Below, piece by piece: positions 43,347 through 51,085 of a stretch of 64,000 nucleotides of DNA. The DNA is from an uncultured Eubacteriales bacterium (GTDB taxonomy: Bacteria; Bacillota; Clostridia; Christensenellales; Borkfalkiaceae): contig CAJLRM010000001.1 of the NCBI GenBank assembly GCA_905209085.1, forward strand, positions 62,001 to 126,000. Direction: 5' to 3'. The position numbers and the translations under genes are program-made. Every line of letters starts with the position of its first letter. The stretch's first letter is position 1. The notes under the pieces were generated by a model. The model was given only the letters and a program-made list of their open reading frames with translations, had not been told where the DNA came from and made no database searches.

Positions 43347-45218
43347 TCAATAAGTTCTGTAAAGAGTGAGATCCCCGTTGGGCTTGGTCCTGTCGAGCGG
43401 AGAAACGTACCCTTCGCGATAGGCGGGCCAAGCGACTGTAATCCCCAGCTTTTCCTTGGCTTTTTGATATGCCGCGGACTGCATCTCGATGACAAAATCC
43501 AGATTCCTCTTCTCCATTGCCGCCACCGTAGAATTATAATATTGCACCGCCTCGTCGCGATCGCTCGCCTTGATGATATAGAGAAGATATTGGGAAATCA
43601 TGCTCTCGATGCGGGTATAGGAAGTATTATAATCGTCGAAGCGCTCGTTCGTCGCATCCACGACAAAATGAGTCGCGTTGTAATCGTAGGCATAAATCGT
43701 CAGAGGACGTTTGAGATTGGTGCGGTAAAGCTCGCTCTCCGTTTTACCGTTGTTCGTTTTCGGCTGTATATTGTCATAATATTGATAATTGATGAGAAGA
43801 TCAAAAGTCATCATCCCGAATTTTGCGGTCGTCTGACTCTTGTCCGCTTTTGTGTCCAAATAGGTCTGCGTATAGACGATCTCCTTCTGCGTATCGTCTT
43901 TCCACGTCCATGTTTCGCCCTCTACGCCGAGGCTGATCAGCCGCTGTCCTTCGTCGCTGGAAAGGTAGTCGAAAAGCTTGACGACGAGATCGGGGCGTTT
44001 ACAATTGGTGGAGATCATATTGAAGAGATAGCCGTAGCCTCTGATATCCGCCAAAACGGGTGCGTCGCCCTCTTCGTTGGTGATATACATACTCACGTAT
44101 TCGTAGCCGTCGTCCTTTGCCGTGACGTAGTGCATCTGATAATCCTGCGGAGTAACGAGCGTGGCAAACGCTTTCCCGCCCGCAATAACCGATCCGACAC
44201 CGTCATACGTCTGCGTGAAATTGGATTCGGAAATAAGATTGTTGCCGTTTACCTTCGTCCGATACAGGTCGTTTATATAATACAGGACGTCGGCATACCC
44301 CTCCTGCGTGAAGCGATAGAGATAGTTGCCTTCCTCGTCCTCGAAGGGAACGGCGAAAAACTGCGCGAGCCATTCGAGAGAGGTACAGCCCGAACTCGTG
44401 AATTGACTGAGCTGCAAGGCGGTGGTGATCTGTCCTTTTCCCGTTCCGTAATAGTTTTGCATCGCCCATTCCGCAGCGGCTTTGAAGCCTTCGGGCGTGG
44501 TGATATAGCCCTGCCATTCGACTTTTTTTGTCGCGCCGGAAGCGGAGGTGTAGCTTACATAGCCGTCCGCGCCTTTGAGATTTTTTTCCACATGACTCTG
44601 CCATGCGTCAAAAATATCCTTTCTGACCATCATACCGCCGTTCGGCTGCAACTTTTCATCGGGCACGTCTTCGTAGCTGTAATAGTGATTGGGAAGACCG
44701 TACGTTTTGCCGTTGCCGTAAGACCACCAATCGAACACATCCTCGGGAAAATGTTGGTAGAGCGTGGGCGCCCATTTATCCGCGAGAGTATTTATGTCGT
44801 AAACATACCCTTGTTGCGCGAGGCTGGCGATCGTTTTCGAGCTCGACGTGGGAACGGAAACGACGTCGGGAAGCCCGCTGGAAATAAGCGTCGCCAGCTT
44901 GGAGCCGTCGTCCGTAACAGGCGTCATGAACTTCACCGTGATGCCGGTCTTTTCTTTGATCTTGCGTATTACGTCGTTTTCCGCAGGAATCGCCCAGCTG
45001 GAAACGTCCACATACCACTCTATCGTCGTTTCCTTGCCCGCGTCCAAATACTCCCAGCTGTTTTTGTCGGCGGGCGTTTCTTCGTAATCGGGATACGTGA
45101 GCTCCGCCATATTGTACTCGTCGTAGCTGACGTTGTGCGATCCGCCGCCGCACGCCGTGCCTGCCGCCAGCAGAACACAAACCCCGAATGAAATCAGTTG
45201 TTTCCCGATTTTTTTCAT
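43347..45218 (-). CDS. Extracellular solute-binding lipoprotein, locus 2
   Basis: 623 residues. The lipobox is AAGTAC (Cys about 23). Typical LplA-like segments are TIEWYVDVSSWAIPAENDVIRKIKEKTGI, GKTYGLPNHYYSYED and YLSSDEGQRLISLGVEGETWTW. It is larger than the locus 1 protein and only distantly similar, so the two importers probably take different glycans. AAGGAG precedes the ATG. The nucleoside hydrolase starts 17 bases downstream. Confidence 0.9.
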   Translation of the reverse strand: MKKIGKQLISFGVCVLLAAGTACGGGSHNVSYDEYNMAELTYPDYEETPADKNSWEYLDAGKETTIEWYVDVSSWAIPAENDVIRKIKEKTGITVKFMTPVTDDGSKLATLISSGLPDVVSVPTSSSKTIASLAQQGYVYDINTLADKWAPTLYQHFPEDVFDWWSYGNGKTYGLPNHYYSYEDVPDEKLQPNGGMMVRKDIFDAWQSHVEKNLKGADGYVSYTSASGATKKVEWQGYITTPEGFKAAAEWAMQNYYGTGKGQITTALQLSQFTSSGCTSLEWLAQFFAVPFEDEEGNYLYRFTQEGYADVLYYINDLYRTKVNGNNLISESNFTQTYDGVGSVIAGGKAFATLVTPQDYQMHYVTAKDDGYEYVSMYITNEEGDAPVLADIRGYGYLFNMISTNCKRPDLVVKLFDYLSSDEGQRLISLGVEGETWTWKDDTQKEIVYTQTYLDTKADKSQTTAKFGMMTFDLLINYQYYDNIQPKTNNGKTESELYRTNLKRPLTIYAYDYNATHFVVDATNERFDDYNTSYTRIESMISQYLLYIIKASDRDEAVQYYNSTVAAMEKRNLDFVIEMQSAAYQKAKEKLGITVAWPAYREGYVSPLDRTKPNGDLTLYRTY

Positions 45219-45271
45219 AGATTACTCCTTTATGCTTTTCGTTTTTATTCTATACGAAAGGGAAAACAGGT

Positions 45272-46417
45272 TTACCCTTTCAGCGATCCTATCATGATGC
45301 CGGAAGCGAAATTCTTTCTGATCAGAGGGAAAAGACAGAGGACGGGAATAATAGAGAGGATAATCGTCGCGTTGGACACGGTGGCGGCGGAGAGCCGTTC
45401 CAATTGTTCCGCCGTCATCCCTTCCGTGGCGGTCGATTCCTTAATGACTCTGTAAAGATAGTATTGCAGCGTCTGCAAATTTTCGTTGTTCGTATACAGC
45501 ATCGTATCGAAATAACTGTTCCAGTGCCCGACCGCAAGCCAGAGAATGACGGTAGCCAAAACGGGCTTATTCATCGGCATATAAATATTCCACCAGATTC
45601 TCAGTTCCCCCGCGCCGTCTATGTTCGCCGCGTCGTGAATCTCGTTGGAAATCGCCGCAAAGCCGCTTTGGACAACGATCATATTATAGACGGAATAGAG
45701 TCCCGGAACGATGTATACCCAGAAAGTGTCGAACAGCCCCGTCATACGAATGATCAGATAGTACGGGATAAGTCCGCCGCCGAAAAACATGGTGAAAATA
45801 TTTATCCAATAAAAGACGCGCTTGAATTTGAGATTGGGCCTGCTCATCGCATATCCCACCGCAGCCGTGAAGATAAGCGCCGTCGCCGTGCCCAGCACCG
45901 TCCGCAGCGCGGTGATGAGATAGCTGTGCCAAAGCGCCCGACGGACGAACACCACTTTGTAGTTTTCAAAGGTCAAAAGGCGAGGCAGAAAATACACGCC
46001 GCCCTTCGAATAGTCCGCTCCCTGATTGAAGGAGCCTATCAGGACGTACCAAATGGGGTAAAGACAGCACAGGCAAAACAGTCCCATCAAAATCGCGTTA
46101 ACGACGTCAAACGGATAGACATGGCTATTTAGTCTGCTTTTGCGGGCAAGGACGGGAAACGCCTTCCGGCTCTCCCTGCCCGCATAGATCAGGAACGCGA
46201 CGGCAAACAGGGACAACGCCGCCAGGATACAGAAGACGGCGAACAACGCCTTCACCGCCGCGTAGGTGCCCTTTGTCGCCTCGTCGATCTCCGCGTGGGA
46301 AACATAGGCAAACAAGAGAAAACCGATCAAGGAAACCGCTGCGAGCGGCGAGATTATTTTTTTCATCGCCCGATAGCGCGAGGGTGAAATATTCATGAGA
46401 GAATGTAAGCCTTTCAT
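45272..46417 (-). CDS. Carbohydrate ABC transporter permease (LplC-like) with N-terminal extension, locus 2
   Basis: 381 residues, about 90 longer than its locus 1 counterpart. The extra N-terminal part carries two further membrane segments (about 22-42 and 59-82, SLIGFLLFAYVS and ALFAVFCILAALSLFAVAFLIYAG). The rest is a standard LplC permease with EAA loop ISNEIHDAANIDGAGELRIWWNIYMPMNKP and C-terminus SGIMIGSLKG. The ATG is 2 bases after the stop of the LplB gene, so they are translationally coupled. Confidence 0.92.
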   Translation of the reverse strand: MKGLHSLMNISPSRYRAMKKIISPLAAVSLIGFLLFAYVSHAEIDEATKGTYAAVKALFAVFCILAALSLFAVAFLIYAGRESRKAFPVLARKSRLNSHVYPFDVVNAILMGLFCLCCLYPIWYVLIGSFNQGADYSKGGVYFLPRLLTFENYKVVFVRRALWHSYLITALRTVLGTATALIFTAAVGYAMSRPNLKFKRVFYWINIFTMFFGGGLIPYYLIIRMTGLFDTFWVYIVPGLYSVYNMIVVQSGFAAISNEIHDAANIDGAGELRIWWNIYMPMNKPVLATVILWLAVGHWNSYFDTMLYTNNENLQTLQYYLYRVIKESTATEGMTAEQLERLSAATVSNATIILSIIPVLCLFPLIRKNFASGIMIGSLKG

Positions 46418-46418
46418 A

Positions 46419-47414
46419 TCAATAGATCCCCTTTCCCGTCACTTTTTTGCAGATAAAATTGCTCGAAATCAACAAGACGAGCGAAACGATCGATTTCATG
46501 AGTCCCACCGCCGAAGTGTAACTCCAACGATACCACGGATCTTTGGTACCGTATTTATAGATGAAAGTGTCCAATACTTCGCTCTTTGAAATATTGCTGC
46601 GGTTTTGGAAGACGAGAAGATGGTCAATGCCGTTATTGAGAATGCCGCTGACCGACAAAATGAAAAAGAGCGTGATGGTCGGCGCGATAGAGGGCAGGGT
46701 GATATAGCGAATCTTGTGCCAGCGATTTGCGCCGTCTATCTTCGCTGCTTCGTAAAGTTCCTGCGGAATCGCCGCGATCGCCGCGACATAGATGATCGAG
46801 CCCCATCCCATGCCTTTGATAAGCGACGTAGTGATGATGATTCCCCAAAAATAATCGGGATCGCCGAGGACGTTCACCTTCTCTTTGAGGATACCCGCCT
46901 GATAAAGCAGGGTATTGAAAATATTTGTATCGTAATCGAGAAGATTGATAAAGATGCCGCCGAATGCCGCCCAGGAGATGAAGTACGGGAAAAACGTAAC
47001 CGTCTGCACCGTCTTTTTGAATTTATCGCTCAAAAGTTCAGCCGTCAAAACGGCGAAGATGATCGGACAGGGAAAATTGATACACAGTTGCAGAATGTTC
47101 AGCCCCAGCGTATTCACCATGATGTTTTTAAAGTCGGGTTCACTCAAAAACTCGCGGAAATTATCGAATCCCACCCAATCGGAATATTGGATGACGCGCA
47201 TCACATCGAGCTGTCCGTCGCCGTCTTTAAAAGCGAGGACGAGTCCGAACATAGGCGCATAGGCAAATACAGCGAGGAACGCGACGCTTAAAAGTGCAAG
47301 ACAAAAAAGAGTGACGTCGTTGCCCGTCCACCGTCCTTTTCTCTTTTTTCCTTTCGACGATGCCGCCCCGCTCTTCGATGCGATCACATCTGTCGATACG
47401 GTTTTTTCTTCCAT
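46419..47414 (-). CDS. Carbohydrate ABC transporter permease (LplB-like), locus 2
   Basis: 331 residues with six membrane segments after a basic N-terminal tail (ASSKGKKRKGRW). The EAA loop is ELYEAAKIDGANRWHKIRYITLPSI. Its ATG lies one base after the stop of a 40-codon leader frame, and the GGGGAGAGG ribosome site falls within that frame's end. It is the first full gene of operon 2 and pairs with the LplC-like subunit. Confidence 0.93.
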   Translation of the reverse strand: MEEKTVSTDVIASKSGAASSKGKKRKGRWTGNDVTLFCLALLSVAFLAVFAYAPMFGLVLAFKDGDGQLDVMRVIQYSDWVGFDNFREFLSEPDFKNIMVNTLGLNILQLCINFPCPIIFAVLTAELLSDKFKKTVQTVTFFPYFISWAAFGGIFINLLDYDTNIFNTLLYQAGILKEKVNVLGDPDYFWGIIITTSLIKGMGWGSIIYVAAIAAIPQELYEAAKIDGANRWHKIRYITLPSIAPTITLFFILSVSGILNNGIDHLLVFQNRSNISKSEVLDTFIYKYGTKDPWYRWSYTSAVGLMKSIVSLVLLISSNFICKKVTGKGIY

Positions 47415-47415
47415 A

Positions 47416-47538
47416 TTATTTCACACCTCTCCCCTGGAATTTTTTATACAAAGGTCCGTGTTTTCCATCCGTCGTATCTTTTGTCACAGAACTGACGTTA
47501 TGTTTAAATCGAGCAGAAAAATATCCGCGCAAGTACAT
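47416..47538 (-). CDS. Predicted 40-residue leader peptide of glycan operon 2
   Basis: A short frame with an AAAGGAG site 5 bases before its ATG, located just after the operon promoter. The peptide is basic and soluble, with no membrane segment: it starts MYLRGYFSARFKHNV and ends YKKFQGRGVK. Its TAA is one base from the LplB start, and the LplB ribosome site is inside its last codons, which is the geometry of translational coupling. No homologue is recognised. It could be a genuine small protein or a regulatory leader; the spacing argues against chance. Confidence 0.5.
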   Translation of the reverse strand: MYLRGYFSARFKHNVSSVTKDTTDGKHGPLYKKFQGRGVK

Positions 47539-47550
47539 ATTTGCTCCTTT

Positions 47551-47579
47551 ATTATAGAATTACATTTTGCGTTTGTAAA
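47551..47579 (-). promoter_or_regulatory. Promoter of glycan operon 2
   Basis: Minus strand TTTACA (47574-47579), 17-base spacer, TATAAT (47551-47556), 13 bases upstream of the leader-peptide ATG. Confidence 0.8.
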
Positions 47580-47637
47580 CCTAAAAATCATATAGACATA
47601 TCCGAAAAACATAGATTTTTATTTTTTTAATTTTCGC

Positions 47638-47666
47638 TTGACAATATAAATTTTTGTCTTTATAAT
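47638..47666 (+). promoter_or_regulatory. Promoter of the AraC-type regulator, locus 2
   Basis: Perfect consensus TTGACA (47638-47643), 17-base spacer, TATAAT (47661-47666). Confidence 0.85.
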
Positions 47667-47685
47667 AAAATTACGGAGGAAAATC

Positions 47686-48537
47686 ATGCTGGAAATCAAG
47701 TATATCAATTTCATCGATTATCATGCTCCGACCACCGTAAAATACCATGTGCATGACTGCTACGAGCTCGTCTACTATCATTCCGGCTCGGGAACGGTGC
47801 TGTACGACGAGTATAATAAGCAGAACGTCAGCCGTTCCATTCGCGCTTCCAAGTTGAACAGCAGCGACGATTTTCTCAAAGAACGCATCCTTTATCTCAA
47901 TAAATCGCATTCAGAAACGGAGAAGCGGGATACTTTTACAGCGAATACCTATTATATCTTTCCCGCCGAGCTTCCCCATTCCGAGATTCACGAAACGACG
48001 CCTTCCCTTACCGCGATCGGATTTACGACCACTGATCACGAGTTCAAGAGAGTAAAATATTCCGACGATTTTTCGACAGTCCATGCCCTGCTTACCCGTA
48101 TGCGAAGCGAATACGTAAAAAAGCACTATCATTTCATCGAAGTCATCAGGCACCTTCTATCGATCATTTTGATCGAAACGGAACGGAAGGATATTTCCAA
48201 TAAAGAAGATCCCTTAGAATACGCAAAAAATTATATCGAGCAATATTACATGACTGATATCGACCTAAACAATCTTTCCTCCGTCTGCGGATATTGTCCC
48301 GATTACTTTCGCATGATTTTCAGACAGAAATACGGCATTCCGCCCAAACAATATATTTTAAACAACCGCCTGCATTTTGCGAAATCGCAACTGTCCAACA
48401 CGTCGCTTTCCATAGAAGAAATTTCTTCTAATTGCGGATTCGCGAGCTATAAACAATTTTCCGACTTTTTTAAGAAAAAGACGGGAACCAGTCCCACGCT
48501 CTACCGCGCTGTTTCGGCATCAGCCGAAAAAGACTAA
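47686..48537 (+). CDS. AraC-family transcriptional regulator, locus 2
   Basis: 283 residues. The N-terminal cupin-like domain begins with KYHVHDCYELVYYHSGSGTVLYD and has TYYIFPAELPHSEIHE; the C-terminal helix-turn-helix pair is at about 185-275 (LNNLSSVCGYCPDYFRMIFRQKYGIPP, IEEISSNCGFASYKQFSDFFKKKTGTSP). It is only distantly similar to the locus 1 regulator. It is divergent from operon 2, which it most likely activates. GGAGG precedes the ATG. Confidence 0.9.
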   Translation: MLEIKYINFIDYHAPTTVKYHVHDCYELVYYHSGSGTVLYDEYNKQNVSRSIRASKLNSSDDFLKERILYLNKSHSETEKRDTFTANTYYIFPAELPHSEIHETTPSLTAIGFTTTDHEFKRVKYSDDFSTVHALLTRMRSEYVKKHYHFIEVIRHLLSIILIETERKDISNKEDPLEYAKNYIEQYYMTDIDLNNLSSVCGYCPDYFRMIFRQKYGIPPKQYILNNRLHFAKSQLSNTSLSIEEISSNCGFASYKQFSDFFKKKTGTSPTLYRAVSASAEKD

Positions 48538-48848
48538 ACCTCGTTACGCCGCAAAAAAGTTCTTTTCTATTTGAGGCGTTTTTCCTTTCATTTGACGGAA
48601 ATCAAAAGTGCTTTTTTAAAATATATTTAAATAGGCATGAGCAGCTGTCTTTCGCGGAAATTTTTTCCCTTTCACCTTTTTTCTTTCGCCACGAAACCAA
48701 AATTCCCGGTAAAATTGTGAAAAATTTATTTTCGGATACAGCTCTTCCCTGACAGTCCCCTCTCCCTGCGTTTCAGTTAGGACTTTTTCCTTTTTCTCAT
48801 CGGTCAACCTTTTTTCCACCACGCGATCGTAGGCGTGGTTTTCGTGTA
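48538..48848. other. Intergenic region, terminator at the right end, no firm gene
   Basis: A hairpin ACCACGC / GCGTGGT followed by TTTT (48818-48843, plus strand) may end the AraC transcript. A 68-codon minus-strand frame (48616-48822) has no ribosome site and its start overlaps that hairpin, so it is not called. Confidence 0.45.
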
Positions 48849-48849
48849 T

Positions 48850-48886
48850 GAAAAGAGCCGTCTGTCGAATGCAGACGGCTCTTTTC
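48850..48886 (-). terminator. Terminator of the glycosyltransferase gene
   Basis: A 15-base stem GAAAAGAGCCGTCTG / CAGACGGCTCTTTTC, 13 bases after the stop. Confidence 0.85.
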
Positions 48887-48898
48887 AGATAAACTGTT

Positions 48899-49825
48899 TT
48901 AAAGATTGATTTTTTCCGCGACGATATATTTAGGTCGGCTCTGCACCTCGCGATATACCATCGAAATATAGATATTAGAAAGCCCGTGACAAACTAACGC
49001 GATGCTTCCCGACAACGCGACAAAGGGAAAAAGCCATGCGACCAGGCCGCCGAAATAAATCTTACAGCAAGCGAGAACGATGAATACGATAAAGCAGGCG
49101 ACGCTTAAAAAACCGCCCAAAATTCCGAGCTTTAAAGGAAGCGTCAAGGGATAATCGGAATTGGGAAAAACGCCGCTCTCGGCAAGCCTCACCATCTTTT
49201 TCAAGGTATAGTGCGTTTCACCCGCCACGCGTTCGGGGCGATCGAATTCGACGATCGTCTGTGTAAAGCCCACCCACGTGACCTGCGCCCGCAGGAGTCT
49301 GTCGTGCTCGCCGAGGGAAAGAACGGCGTCCACCACCTTTCTGTCGTACAGTTTGAAATCCCCCACGTCCGCGGGCATATCCAAAGAAGTGATTTTCCTC
49401 ATGAAGCGATAAAAGAAAGCGGCGGTGGCTTTTTTAAATACCGTTTCTCCCTTTCTCTTGCGCCTCTTGCCGTGAACGACGTCGTAGCCCTCTTTCCACT
49501 TTTCGATCATTTGCAGCGCGACTTCGGGCGGGTCCTGCAAGTCGGCGTCCATGGCGATCACCGCGTCCCCTTTCGCCTCCGCAAAGCCGCATAAGAGCGC
49601 CGCCTGCTGACCGAAATTGCGCGAAAAACTGCATACTTTCACACGGCTATCCTGAGCGGCAAGCTCCTTCAAAATCTCCTTCGTCGCATCCCTGCTGCCG
49701 TCGTTTACAAAAATAATCTCAAATTCTTCCTGCAACGATTCCATCATAGGCACCACCGCTTCGTAAAAGAGCGGCAGAGATTTTTCCTCGTTGTATGCCG
49801 GCACCACCAGCGAATATTTAGGCAT
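48899..49825 (-). CDS. Family 2 glycosyltransferase, polyprenyl-phosphate type (DPM1/ArnC/GtrB-like)
   Basis: 308 residues from MPKYSLVVPAYNEE, set by GGGAGAAG; the longer frame upstream runs through the promoter. The GT-A domain (about 1-220) has SLVVPAYNEE, FVNDGSRDAT, AMDADLQDPPE (DxD-type metal site) and a late RPERVAGETHYTLKKM. Two C-terminal membrane segments (about 232-258 and 265-290) anchor it. Such enzymes move a sugar from a nucleotide to undecaprenyl phosphate for later use on the outer surface. It stands alone. Confidence 0.9.
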   Translation of the reverse strand: MPKYSLVVPAYNEEKSLPLFYEAVVPMMESLQEEFEIIFVNDGSRDATKEILKELAAQDSRVKVCSFSRNFGQQAALLCGFAEAKGDAVIAMDADLQDPPEVALQMIEKWKEGYDVVHGKRRKRKGETVFKKATAAFFYRFMRKITSLDMPADVGDFKLYDRKVVDAVLSLGEHDRLLRAQVTWVGFTQTIVEFDRPERVAGETHYTLKKMVRLAESGVFPNSDYPLTLPLKLGILGGFLSVACFIVFIVLACCKIYFGGLVAWLFPFVALSGSIALVCHGLSNIYISMVYREVQSRPKYIVAEKINL

Positions 49826-49855
49826 AAATTCTTCTCCCGAAATTTCTTGTAATTC

Positions 49856-49884
49856 ATTATACTCTCTTTCTTCCCGTTTGTCAA
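49856..49884 (-). promoter_or_regulatory. Promoter of the glycosyltransferase gene
   Basis: Perfect minus-strand consensus TTGACA (49879-49884), 17-base spacer, TATAAT (49856-49861). Confidence 0.85.
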
Positions 49885-49933
49885 TCGTCCGCCGAGCAGT
49901 TCGCACATCTGCCGATAATTTTTCACAAAAAGA

Positions 49934-49962
49934 TTGCGTTTTTTTGCCGCCTATGATATAAT
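49934..49962 (+). promoter_or_regulatory. Promoter of the Cys-tail membrane protein
   Basis: TTGCGT (49934-49939), 17-base spacer, TATAAT (49957-49962). It implies an unusually long leader of ~180 bases in which I see no frame with a ribosome site. Confidence 0.6.
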
Positions 49963-50148
49963 CAAAATAGATTCACCTATCGCAAAAACATTGTTCGGCA
50001 ACTTTTCGCACCCTTTGCGCCGCGCTTCGAGGAAACACGCCCATTCGCTTTCCACGCGCCCTATCTTGCGGAAATTTGTCCAAAAATTCATTCATTCTCG
50101 TTTACGCAAACGCGTGAACGCACTTAAAAAATTACGGAGGGGAATACT

Positions 50149-50886
50149 ATGCAAAGTAAAAAGATGTGGCAGACCTTCGCGGCGACAATTGTCTTTCTGC
50201 TCCTTTCGTCCCTTGTGGCGTGGGGAGTTTCCCGTTTCTCCTGTTCATGGAAAATTTTTTTCGGGATCGGTTTCGGCATCATGCTGATTGCCATCGTTCC
50301 CCTATTTTTTTATCAAAGGCAACCCAAGGCGCCCCTGCTGACGCTTTTTCTCAATATTTTCTCCTGCGGTTTTCTCGTCGGATCCTACTTTCTCGGCAGT
50401 CATCTCCGCCTTTCCCTTCCCACCGCCGTTTTTTCCGCGCTTGCCTCCGCCGCTTCCTATGTCCTCCTCATGCTTCTTGCGGATATTCCCGTGCTCAAAA
50501 GGAGCCGCGTCTATCTCATCGTCGTTTACATTCTGTGGTGCGCGGCGCTGTTTACGGCGGGCGGAATTTTGTGGACGCAAAGGGGCGGCGAAAACTTTGC
50601 CGCCTTTACCATCTTCTCCGTCGTTACGGCTTTATTTGCCCTCGGTTCTCTTCTGCCCTCGGAAAATACGGACGAACTTCTGATTTCCCTGGCGCTGCCT
50701 TCCTCTTTCGCGGCGGGAATCATCGCCGTAATCGTTCTTTTGGTGCTCTTACAAGCGGACGATTGCAGCTGCGATTGCTGTGACGGGGGCGATTGCACAG
50801 ACTGCTGCGACTGTTCGCCCGATTTCGGACAAAGAAGACCAAAACACACCACGATGAGCGATTTGAGCGGCCCCGCCAATCCGTAA
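50149..50886 (+). CDS. Membrane protein with a Cys-rich cytoplasmic or exposed tail
   Basis: 245 residues with about seven membrane segments (roughly 10-28, 36-54, 62-80, 87-110, 120-140, 150-167, 180-203). The membrane region is followed by an Asp/Cys cluster with eight cysteines in about 17 residues (CSCDCCDGGDC...CCDC, about 206-222) and a short hydrophilic tail. I do not recognise the family. The cluster looks able to bind metal ions. The ribosome site is GGAGGGG. Confidence 0.75.
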   Translation: MQSKKMWQTFAATIVFLLLSSLVAWGVSRFSCSWKIFFGIGFGIMLIAIVPLFFYQRQPKAPLLTLFLNIFSCGFLVGSYFLGSHLRLSLPTAVFSALASAASYVLLMLLADIPVLKRSRVYLIVVYILWCAALFTAGGILWTQRGGENFAAFTIFSVVTALFALGSLLPSENTDELLISLALPSSFAAGIIAVIVLLVLLQADDCSCDCCDGGDCTDCCDCSPDFGQRRPKHTTMSDLSGPANP

Positions 50887-51018
50887 GATTAGCTTTCACC
50901 GTTCTCTTTTCTCCAAACGTCCTAAAAACGCGTTCTCTTATTCGGCTCCCGTTTTTCCGATCAAAGCAGCCCGCAGTTCAAGCGCCGGTAAATAGAATTT
51001 TCCCCACGCCTGTAAAGA

Positions 51019-51058
51019 CAAAAACGGCGGAAGCGCAATTGCGTTTCCGTCGTTTTTC
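51019..51058 (-). terminator. Terminator after pnp, possibly bidirectional
   Basis: A near-perfect stem AAAAACGgCGGAAgCGC / GCGTTTCCGTCGTTTTT with T-runs on both strands. Confidence 0.8.
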
Positions 51059-51085
51059 CTTTCAGCTGCTTTTCAGTCCCATCGA

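Noticed and set aside
43464..45191. A 575-codon plus-strand frame opposite the locus 2 binding protein
   Set aside because: Antisense of a well-supported lipoprotein gene; no start signal.
48616..48822. A 68-codon minus-strand frame between AraC and the glycosyltransferase
   Set aside because: No ribosome site, its start overlaps a terminator hairpin, and no family resemblance.
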